Source: Crambe crambe (lineage: Eukaryota > Porifera > Demospongiae > Poecilosclerida > Crambeidae). Taken from it: a stretch of 64,000 nucleotides of DNA. The position numbers were made by a program, and so were the translations under genes. Each line of letters starts with the position of its first letter. The stretch's first letter is position 1. The stretch spans positions 124,001 through 188,000 of the forward strand of contig OZ004598.1 of NCBI GenBank assembly GCA_963924555.1, read 5' to 3'. The notes beneath the pieces were generated by a model. That model did no database searches. It was not told the origin of the DNA and worked only from the letters and a program-made list of their open reading frames with translations. This document shows positions 9,736-26,766 of this stretch, piece after piece.

Positions 9736-12700
9736 ATGGAAACCCACCAAGCTACCCCCGACACAAAGCAGGAGAAAATCCGACTCTTTTCCGTTGGAGG
9801 AGAGCACAGCAGAAATTTGAGCCTGAGCAGCTTAGTAGGTGATGATAGTCAACTTCTACTAGCAATAGAAGACAAGTCACAATCGAAAGATGACACCAGC
9901 TCTGGCGGGACAGAAACTAGCTGCTGGAAATGGAAAATTAATGGAAGCTGTGTTTGCAAGCTCTCTATAGTATTCTACTTGGCAGTTTGTGTCTTAATCA
10001 GTGCTCTCTATGTGGCTTTTTTCGGAAAGAACCAGGCCATCTTTGGAGATGCTTGGATTCCTGGAAAGGTATAGTATGATAATATAGTTGCTTTAATGGA
10101 CCATATTTTATTTGTTAACATATCAGCCGACTGTCAACAGACCAAGTCACCATCAGTTCCCCACATTTCAAGACCTCCCATATACTGAGTGGGTGTCACA
10201 GCGATGGACCTACCACGTTGCACCCTTTGCTGACTGGCCAACCCTCCCCCCTGAGGTGGACCACATCCAGCAAGTCCTAGCGGGCAAGATGGCTGGTTCC
10301 AAGGGACTCTGGCTGCTCACCTTTTCCCAGCTCTTCTTTGTGAGAGGGTTATATGGTGGTTCTCCTGAAGAAGACGTTGCATTTCTCAATATCAGTCAGA
10401 AGTTGGAACTAGATATTTCTCCCAACAGCTACATAGTGTCTCATATGAATGATGTTCTCTACCTCATCACTCCAGACAATGTTACATATCTGGATTGCTT
10501 GTTAGCAGAGTAAGTTATATGGAAAATTTTACTATGCAAGTTATTATTTTCACGCCATTACTTTTGATTTGGAGGTCATGTTGCTTATGTGAAAAGTAAT
10601 TGCAATAGTTTTTTTTTTTAACTGAAGAGTAGGAGTCCTATTAATGGAGGTGTGCCCCTTCACACTAATTTTTGCCAAGGGATAGTTCTGAAAATTGGCT
10701 AGAATTATGACAACATGACCTCAATAATGATCTTGCACATGATGCTATATGCACTCATGCTATATGCATGCTACAGGCATTATTTTATACCACAAACATA
10801 AAAATGCGGACCAGGCATATTAGGAGGGGTGCCCTTTATGATTTGACCTCTTCATTGCATCAATACATGCACACACACACAGATGTGAGGTGATTCCTGC
10901 AAGATGTCCGCCTCCTCCCTTTACAAGAGTGCTGACTTCTGCCTTCTCTCTCAGTGATAATACACTGTGGCTGGGCACTCCTCAAGGTCTCTTCACTTTG
11001 TCCTTTGACAGTCAGCAAGGTTTCTCCTTTACCAATTTCAGTGAGGTCACAAGTCCTGTACAAACATTAGCATGGCGATCGGCAATATCGTATAAGAAGC
11101 AAAATAAGCGTTATGTCATGCAGTCTTTTATCTTCTCCCCTCTGGTGGGCAATCAGTTGCAGGAAACGTTTGCTTGTTCCAACAGTCATGGCATCAAGTC
11201 GATTGGCAGTTTTGGGTATCGCAGGAAGATTAAGTGGAAGTTTGGAGTCTTGGTGGTGGGTACAAGTGAAAGACTGTACTTTTATGATGGTACCAAGTGG
11301 TGGTTTGAATGGGTGTCTATATGGGAGAATGGACTAGGGGGAGTCATTGATGGTGTTCCCACGGCGATGACCTTTGGACCCTCTGGAGAACTGTATATAG
11401 CAAACAACATATCTCTGACAAGAGTGAACATCAACTACACTTTTGATCGTATTGGTCCACTAGATGGCCTTCCTTATAACGAACTTCTCTCCCTTCATGT
11501 GTCCCCATATACCCCTCTTTACCCTCCCCCTGCTGGACCTGCCCCTCCCCCTAGCCCCGAGGGAACATTATGGATAGGCACCATGAAAGGTTACACTCTC
11601 TTTGACATACAGGAGTCAAAGTTCAAAGGTTACTTCTATGGCCCTCGATGGCACCCCAGGGGAGGAATTTGGAGTATATCAGAGAGCGAAGGTTCTATGG
11701 TGCTGCTGACAGATGAAGGGTTAGCAGTGGTAAGTCCAGAAGTGTGGACCCTGGCCAAGAAAGCCCAACACTACCAGGCCATGCTAGGAAGACACACACG
11801 TGACCCAGGCCTAGTTGCAGACTGTCCCTTAAAGGACTACAATGTGTCTACTTGTATTCCAGTGAGCACTGAGAGTGACGGAATATGGACAGCCTGGGCC
11901 ATGGCAGCCGAAGCCTTCCGTTATCATGTCACCAAAAACTACTCTGCCAGGATAAATGCTTGGAACCTTTTTTCAGGACTACACTTTTTGGTCAATGTAA
12001 GTTCTTGCTCTAATGATTGGCTATTACCTCCAATAAGAGCAACACAGTCAAGTGTAAGCCTACACTTTTCAAGTGCTTGCTCTAATGAATATTGAATACA
12101 GTCTTAACTGTTGCCAGTATTATTGATTTCAACTGTCAATTGGGGTAAACAGCATGTTATTACCTTCTGTTCAGGTGACAGATATCAAGGGTCTGATTGC
12201 TCGCTCGGCAGTCTCTGAGAATATATCAGTTGAGGGGGAGAACTGGCATGACTCGGCGGGCATTTCAGGCTGGCAGTGGCTAGGAGACACCAGCTCGGAC
12301 ACAGTGGTGGGACATATGTTTGCCTACCCCATCATCTATGACCTAGTGGCTGAGGGGGAGGAAGAGAAGAAAGAAGTTGAGGAGTTGCTGGGTGATGTCG
12401 TAGGTGAGTAGAAGATTGTAGTGTTAGAGTACAATGCTTAAAGCTTTTCTCCGGTGTAGAGAACTTGTCTTCTCTATTGTAGCCTTTTTATGGGTAGCAA
12501 AGTGTTCATGACTGGAATTTTAGCTTAGTGGTGTGGAGTCTACAGCTCAAAGTCTATACAGCCTTGATGGATGTTTTATGTGGATGTGTAACTGTATTGC
12601 AGGTTACATTATGGAAAACCAGTTCAAACTAGTTGATGTTGGGAACCGCACAACACGATGGGGCATGTGGACACCTTCCCAACTCAACTACAACCAGTCT

Positions 12701-14058
12701 TGGTCAGAGGAACATGGCCTGAACTCCTTACAGATGCTCTCCTTCCTTCTCTCTGCATACCGTATCTCCAAGGACCCTCAGTTCCTTTCCGCCTGGCAGG
12801 TATGTTATCCCCCCTCCCCCCTTTCATCCTTTAGGACTAATGATTACATTAGATCCTCTTTTCTGAGATGTATGAGGATGTCCCTACTCATTATGGCCTG
12901 AACTCGATCAACCAAAAGATTTTATTTCCACGTGATAACAACTTTAGTGATGACGAACTTTCCTTCCTGAGCTATTTCATCTACTTCCACTCACTCAAGG
13001 TATAACCCTCCACACCCCCTCCTTCCCTCGCACAACCCCTTTAATAATTGATACTACTATCTGTAGCAAGAATATTATAGCCCTGTTTATGTCTAGTGAC
13101 CTCAACTATGAACATTATAGCCCAGTTTATGTGCCCTTGGATCTAGTGATAATCTTGTGGTTTTTAGTTGGTGGTTCCAGAGGACAGGCCAGGTATCATC
13201 TATGGTGTCTGACCTTTGACCAATAGATGATTATATTAAGATTCTTTCCTGTTTATTCTGGTCTCCCAAATTAAGTATGGCAAGTATGGGTGTATTAAGT
13301 ATGGGTGTAGGAGCTGGTATGATATTGGCTGTTTTTACAGAAACTGAACAAGTATGAGGAGGATGAGTTAGGGATGAAGAATGAGCCATGGGCCTATGGC
13401 AGGTTGAGTCTTGATAGAACTTGGAGGACGGTCAGAAAGGGGAGAAGCAGTGCATGGACTACCATATTTGCCTATGCAGCAGGTGGGTGAAGAAATTCAT
13501 AGTGGGGTGGTTGTGGTTAGTATGGTAGGTAAGTCAATCAGTTGGTTGAGTGCACTCGCTGTATGAGGCAAGAATGGATGCATAGTGGGTGTGGTTGTCC
13601 CCTTGGGAATGTGTGTTTATAACATTATCATGAGCAATGCATTTTTCTCCTTCAGATCGAGAGCACGAGGGAAAGTTGTTGGAGGAGTTGGTATGGAACC
13701 TCCGTACATGGCCTCTCGAGTTGATCCAATGGTCCACTCACAATTCCCATCGCTTGGACATCAGAATCAACCCTGAACAAGACAGGTAATTATTGGTAAT
13801 CACTAATGTCTATTTAAACCAGTGCTTGTTTCAGAAACACGTCTGAAACAAGACTTGTTTCAGATGATACTATTAACTTAATGTAGGAACTGGCATTCAG
13901 GATCACAGTCTGTAGAAGTGCTCCCAGCAAATGAACGAACTCAACTTCGCTGGAATGCAAACCCATTCCAACTTGATTGGACAGGACTGAGCAATGAGAT
14001 GGACCCAGCTCCATGGTTGATGCCCTATTGGATGGCTCGATGGAGTGAAATACTATAG
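9736..14058 (+). CDS. type II membrane protein with beta-propeller-like and alpha/alpha-toroid-like regions
   Basis: Nine exons join in frame to 919 residues: 9736-10068, 10127-10509, 10955-11996, 12175-12403, 12603-12799, 12868-12999, 13341-13482, 13656-13785 and 13887-14058. A polar N-terminus is followed by a single membrane helix (LSIVFYLAVCVLISALYVAF) with no cleavable signal, so the large C-terminal part should be outside the cell or luminal. The middle has propeller-blade phrases typical of two-component-regulator propellers: LWLGTPQGLFTL, LVVGTSERLYFYDG, LWIGTMKGYTLFD. The C-terminal 400 residues contain GDTSSDTVVGHMFAYPIIYD and TTRWGMWTPSQLN, which recall toroid domains of bacterial proteins, some of them carbohydrate-active (from memory). 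I cannot name an orthologue or a substrate. Many introns indicate long residence in the genome. Confidence 0.75.
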
Positions 14059-14378
14059 CCTGAGCAAGTAGTTATTGTATAGTATGCGATTCAACTCGTC
14101 CCTTATCCTGGCCTCCTTAGCTGCTTCCATTTCTTCTAACCTTGTAGCATGCAGTATCTCTTCATATATACGTCTTCCTCCATCCCACTTGCATCCTACA
14201 GTCTCCAACAGTTGGCTCTGCTATCTCATCCAATTTTTCTGTTTCTCTTGTGTTTCTCCCTTTCCCTACCCCTTCATTTCTCATTCAATTGTACAAATTT
14301 TTTTTAAAAAAAAAATTCTGAATTTGATAACTGAAAAGATGAATTTGCCATGATTATACTTAACTCCAATAATTATGA
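14059..14378. other. tail-to-tail spacer, no gene seen
   Basis: This is 320 bp between the stops of two convergent genes. It is C/T-rich, then has T and A runs at about 14300-14320. No exon or RNA gene is apparent. Confidence 0.6.
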
Positions 14379-21223
<6,845 letters not shown>

Positions 21224-21958
21224 TGAGAGAGAGTGAATTTATTGTAAAACTCAAGGTTAGTTAGCTAGCCCCACCTAAAATCGCCAGCTCCACCCACTCA
21301 ATGTTGCCATGCCAAAATTAACAATTGACCACACCCACACAATGGCCTGGAGACCATGCATGCTGCAATGCTCCATACCCAATCCATGGTGCAATCCAGC
21401 TATAACTGAGGCATATATTAATTTTTGCCGTTCCTCAGATGTGGCTAGGACTTATTTATTTTTGGGGATGCAAATATAGTCTGGTCAGATCACAGATTTC
21501 TTTTGCCAAGTACATGGCTAGCTAGTTAGCTTGGTATGTAAAGATTGCTCTTACTGAGATTTGTACCATTCCACTGATATTAGTAACAGTCCCCCCAAAA
21601 TAATGAATGAGGCCAGTCTCCCTAGGGCGCTAGCTAACTCATGTTATTATCAATTACAAGCTTGTATTGTAGCAGCCGCCCATCTGTACATTATGTAGAG
21701 TAGCTGACCAGACACTACACATACACACACTTATCTCAAGCTAGCTCACCATATACCATGTACCACACATGTGCATGTAATTACGTAACATCAATGACGT
21801 AGACAGTGTGCCATGACGTCATGCATGTACTGACCATGAAAAAAAAGACAGCAAAAGTTTTTACACTTATCACCGCCCACTGGTGCAGCTCATGAAGATT
21901 ATAAAGGCCTCCACTTTTTTCACACTTTCATTAGCTTACGAGTTACAAAGAGATAAAG
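21224..21958. promoter_or_regulatory. intergenic region with CRE palindrome and TATA box
   Basis: The region lies between divergent ATP2C1 and the membrane-protein gene at 21959. A perfect CRE palindrome TGACGTCA sits at 21814-21821, inside CATGACGTCATG. A TATA-like TATAAAG lies at 21900-21906, 53 bp before the ATG. This is the clearest TATA arrangement in the window and points to regulated expression of the downstream gene. The remainder is AT-rich with no exon seen. Confidence 0.5.
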
Positions 21959-24900
21959 ATGAAATATCTATTTCTGGTTCTGTGTATCTTTTCTGCAATT
22001 GATGCCATTTGTAAGTAATTTGCTAGCAAACAGTGCAAGAAAGCAGCTTTGTAGTTGCTAGTCATAGATAGGGCGTTTTTTTGTTTTTGTTTTTGTTTAA
22101 GTTTGTTTTTTTTTGTTTTTTTTTTGTGTTTTGTTGTTGTTGTTTTTTTGCACATTTAATTTTTAATTTTTGCACCATTCTTGAATTTCTGTGCAGGGAC
22201 CATTAGCGACAGCCGCAACACTGCAACGGTTACTGCTACCAATAGCTTCAGCACTGCAGCAATTACTGAAGCTGCCAAAGACCTCAGCACCTCAGCAGTT
22301 ACTGAAACTACCAGAAGCACTAGCAGCTCCATAAGTGACAGGAATAATCCACCAGTAATTTCAAACTGCCCTACAGACACTCTACATCTGACTGCTCAGG
22401 TGCTGAATTCTTCGGACATACTCACACTGGATGTGGGTGTGTCTGCTGCTGATCCTGATGGAGATACACTTGCTAATCCTGTATTGGTTGATTATGGCAC
22501 AAGTGTGGCTCTACGATTTGTCAACTTGACTCTGGATTCTCGGGGTAATCTTTACTTACTTCTGCCGGCTAATATCAATGTCAGCAATGTGGCATTGAAG
22601 CTTAGTGTTCGTATTGAGGATAGCAAGGGAGCATCTTCAGCTGAATGTGATTTTGGTGTGAATATTGATATCAATGGAAGCAGTAGTGGTAATAACAGAC
22701 CTCCAGTCATTCTAAACAGCTGTCAAAATAATGCTATCAATCTTACCACTCAAAGGAATGATTCTTCGAAGGTTCTCTTGCTGGACCTTGGGGTGTCAGC
22801 CACAGATCCCGACGGAGATAGTCTTGTTGGTCCAGTCTTTAAATACGATTCATCTCAAACTCTACAATTTATCAACTTGACTCTAGATGCCAGAGGTAAT
22901 TTTTATTTGCTTCTTGCAGTAGCTGAGCGAGTCACCCAGGTTAAGATAATAATCAGTATGGAAATTAGAGATAGCAATGGAGCATCTTCTGGTAGTTGTG
23001 AGCTCACGTTATTCATTAGTATCAACACCAGTAGTAATGGCAACACTGGTGGCGATGGCAGCAGCAGTGGTAGTGATAGCAGTGGTGGTGGTAGTGATGG
23101 CAGCAGTGGTGATGGCAGCAGTGGTGATGGCAGCAGCAGCAGTGGTGGTGGTGGTGGTAATGGCAGTAGTGGTGGTGGTGGTAGTGATGGCAACAGTGGT
23201 GGTGGTGGTAGTGATGGCAGTGGCAGCAGTGGTGGTGGAGGCAGCAGTGATGGAGGTAGCAGTGGTGGTAGTAATGGCAACAGTGGTAGTGGTAATGGCA
23301 GCAGTGGTGGTGGTGGTGGTGGTGGTAATGGCAACAGTGGTGGTGGTAGTAATGGCAACAGTGGTGGTGGTAGTAATGGCAGTGGTGGAGGTAGCAGTGG
23401 TAATGGTAGTGGTGAAGGTAACAGTGGTGGTGGTGGTAATGGCAGCAGCGGTGATGGTGGTAATGGCAACAGTGGTGATGGTGGTAATGGCAACAGTGGT
23501 GGTGGTAATGGCAGTGGTGGAGGTAGCAGTGGTGGTGGTGGTAATGGCAGTGGTGGTGGTGGAGGTAGCAGTGGTGGTGGTGGTAATGGCAACAGTGGTG
23601 ATGGTGGTAATGGCAGTGGTGGTGGTGGTAATGGCAGTGGTGGTGGTGGTAATGGCAACAGTGGTGGTGGTGGTAGTGATGGCAACAGTGGTGATGGTAG
23701 TAATGGCAGCAGTGGTGGTGGTGGTAATGGCAGTGGTGGAGGTAGCAGTGGAGGTGGGGATGATGGCAGCAGTGGTGGTGGTGGCAGTGGTGATAGGAAT
23801 GGCAGTAATAATGGTAGCAGTAATGGTGGTGGTGGTGGTATGAGTGGTAATGGAGGTAACACATCAAGTTGCCCTAACCGTGCCCATCCCAAACTTCTTA
23901 CCATTCTCCAGGCATTTGCATCGGTGAATATCACATTCAATATCAATCAATCACAAGTAAGTGGATGTGTATTAATTATATCATGACTTAACTCACACAC
24001 ATCTGTGCAGGTTGTACTCAAGTCCCTCAAAATTAAGACAGCGATAGCAGAATTGATGACAGTGTTCTGTGCTAATCATTGCGGTTTCTGTTCAATGACT
24101 TCGTGAGTCTAACCCTACGGCTAGCTATTCAAATTCATGTATATTTTGTCACATGCAGAGAATGTGTGACATTTTTCCACAATTGCCTCCCAATCGGCAG
24201 TGGTAATGTCATCATTCTGAATGTTGGAGTGACAACAAGTCGATTTATTATTTCCCTATTTGGCAACCGAGCTACGGCACAGGTGACTCTGGCAGTACGT
24301 CTGCCAACCAATGCCCCTCTCCTTACCAGCACCACACAGCCTCTAGTTCCTCCCAAGGCTGTCCTGACAGCTCTTCTCAATAATTTAGCTTGGTTAATGG
24401 CAAAAACTAAAATGGTGATCTATTCAATGGACTTTGCTGCTTCTTCTCGTAGTGATAGCACAGCATGTGGAGAGTCCAATGACTTGCGTGACACTGTACT
24501 TCTCTCTGTGATAGTGGCAGTATTGATTTGCATCCTCGTGGGTGGCATACTCATCATTGCAATTTTCAAGTGAGTGAGTGTGTGAAGTTTTGAAGCTAGG
24601 AGTGCGAGATATTTACTTCTACGTGTAAAATAGAGAAAAACGAAAGGTGTAAAAGAAAAATCATTCTCACCTGTTAAGGTGATAGAGTTAAATATGCAAT
24701 TATTGTCTTTCTTTTCACACATTGCTGGACTAAATTAGTTTCAATAGCAATTGCATTTTTTGTACCATTCTCACCTTACAGGTGCTAAAGTTAAAATAAT
24801 TCTTTTTCACACTTTTCCACACATTGTAGGTACTGTTATGACAGGAAGAAGAATAAGATTAACATTAACAACACCCAGCAAGGACAGCAAGGACGAGTTG

Positions 24901-24965
24901 GGGTTGTATCTCTGACTACTGTTGCTCCAGCTATAATCGAGTCAACTTTCATCCAGCATCATTAG
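21959..24965 (+). CDS. single-pass membrane protein A: cadherin-like repeats, giant Gly/Ser/Asn linker, Cys-rich ectodomain
   Basis: Five exons join in frame to 816 residues: 21959-22010, 22197-23956, 24011-24102, 24159-24569 and 24830-24965. The first exon is a signal peptide (MKYLFLVLCIFSAIDAI). Two homologous repeats of about 110 residues follow, each with an NNPPVI/NRPPVI start and an ADPDGD/TDPDGD motif as in cadherin- or dystroglycan-type Ig-like folds. Then come about 280 residues of almost only Gly, Ser, Asn and Asp. The proximal ectodomain has a Cys cluster (CANHCGFCSMTSEC) and LPTNAPLL, followed by one membrane helix (VIVAVLICILVGGILIIAIF) and a short basic tail. It shares its last four exons, with equal phases, with the gene at 25253. 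I recognise no named family; a surface adhesion or matrix-binding role is inference. Confidence 0.8.
23031..23862 (+). repeat. GGT/GGC/AGT/AAT trinucleotide-based low-complexity region inside a coding exon
   Basis: About 830 bp of GGT, AGT, GGC, AAT and GAT codons give (G/S/N)n in the sense frame. Period-3 purity leaves other frames open in both directions, which accounts for the long Val/Met-, Pro/Leu- and His-rich open frames over the same bases. Confidence 0.95.
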
Positions 24966-25252
24966 CTAGCATGTCAACATTCAAAATGTAGCTAGTATCT
25001 TAAACAAACACAAGTCAGACAGAATAATTGTGTGTCTTATAATTATTATTTATTGCTTCAGTAGCATTCAGACTTTACAATTTCAATCACAATAGCATTT
25101 TTTTTCTTTAATTGCTCAACCCTGTTGATTGAATGCAATTTACAGTGTCGTTCCCTTAGTGACATTTCACACCAAACAACATTGTTGCTGATGTGATGTG
25201 ACAAAGTCTTGAGACAGATCTGGCCATAGAGGAAAGAGAAGAGAGAATCACA

Positions 25253-26572
25253 ATGCAAGCTGCACTCCATCATACAATTCTCTTCTTTATCATTATTAGT
25301 AAGGACTCATGTATAGCTTAGCTACTTATACTGTGATTGTATTAATGCTGCAGACTGCTGTCAACAGACCTCTTGTAACAACATGTCTATGACTACTTCA
25401 ATGAATGGAAGTGGTAGTGGTAGTGGTATGCCTCCCACCATGATACCACCCAATTGTATCAACCCACATCATCCGATATTCATTCGGCTCCTAGCCCTCT
25501 TCACTTCAATTGATATAACAGTCAATACCAGCAAATCAGCTGTGAGTAGCTAGCTAGCTAGAGAACAGAATTATCTGAACTATTTCAGGTTACTGATCGA
25601 GTTCTCAACAATATCCGGGAATTTTTTGCTCAAGAATTGACTCCATTGTGTAGTAGGAACTGTGGAAGTTGTGGAATGACCTTGTGAGTTAGACTGACAT
25701 AGTGGAACCTCCGATAAAAGGGGTGGAATCTCTGGGTTGGGAAAGAGGTATCGAATATCATTAAGGATCCACCTTAATTGGAGTGGGAGGTTAATATCAC
25801 AGAGGTTCCACTGCACCAATATTTAAAAATATATATAATATCAGGAGCTGTACTGCATTTCTTCAAGACTGTTCTTCTTTCACAACTGCTGATGTTTCTG
25901 TTCTGAGTGTGGCAGATCCAATCACCAAAGTTGTCAATGGGATCATTACTCTGGTCCAGAGACAAGTCTTACCAGATGCGGCACGCCTCACAATAGCTGC
26001 CCGTGTACCAAACAATGCTCCTCTTCATCCAAACAACATACAGCCACTTATCCCTGCCAATACATTGTTATCCGTACTCGACAGCAACTTGAATCACTTC
26101 ACCAATATTACTGGGTTGACAATCCTTGCCTCTAAAAGCAATGTGCCAGCTGTGAGGGGTCCCATCAATTACGAGTTGATTTCGGCTATAGTGTTGCCTA
26201 TTGTGGTCATCTTAGCGGTAGCCATTCTGGTGGGCGGCATGATCATCATCACAGTTGTGGCGTGAGTACTGTATGATCAAGTTTATTGTGTTTCTCAAAA
26301 AGTTAAGACCAAAATTTTTGACTTATCACACATAAAATAGGACCCTCAATAAATAAGGATAACCTCCACCTTTCAATATGCCAAAGAAAAGAGACTCTCT
26401 GTAGTGTTAATACTGATACTTCTTTATCTTGAAACTCGTGTTAACTCCATAATATAATAATTATTATTATATCACCATATTATGTAGTTCCATCCGTAAG
26501 AACAAGAAAAACAAGATTGATCCCAGCTCGAAGAAAAAGGGAGGGCTCATGACTGTGGATGAACATAACTAA
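25253..26572 (+). CDS. single-pass membrane protein B, tandem paralogue of protein A
   Basis: Five exons join in frame to 276 residues: 25253-25298, 25354-25541, 25589-25683, 25845-26261 and 26488-26572. They encode a signal peptide (MQAALHHTILFFIII), a short Ser/Gly/Met segment where protein A has its long stalk, then the shared ectodomain and a membrane helix (IVLPIVVILAVAILVGGMII) with basic tail KNKKNKIDPSSKKK. Shared with A: FTSIDITVNTSKSAV against FASVNITFNINQSQV, CSRNCGSCGMTLSC against CANHCGFCSMTSEC, and VPNNAPL against LPTNAPL. Exon phases are the same in both genes, so they arose by tandem duplication followed by gain or loss of the repeat region. Function is unknown. Confidence 0.8.
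25699..25817. mobile_element. CAGT-ended MITE copy in intron of membrane protein B
   Basis: TAGTGGAACCTCCGATAA at the left end and CAGAGGTTCCACTGCA at the right end form the family's inverted repeats. The copy is about 118 bp and lies between exons 3 and 4. Confidence 0.8.
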
Positions 26573-26766
26573 CAGCAGTCAGTGGTTCTAGACTAACAGC
26601 AACTATATAGTATCCTATAGTATCCTATAGTATCTACACATGTAGTCATATTGGTACTAAGACTTTTAGAATAGTAGGTTAAACTTTATGTACAAGATGA
26701 GAAACTGCAAGCTATATATCTTTATTGTAATCTGAGAGTGATTATCTTCAAATCAAATGATACTAA

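Noticed and set aside
22903-23946. Long Pro/Leu-, His- and Val/Met-rich open frames over the Gly/Ser linker
   Set aside because: They are by-products of a period-3 GGT/AGT tract; the sense frame is continuous with exons that have signal peptide, domains and splice sites.
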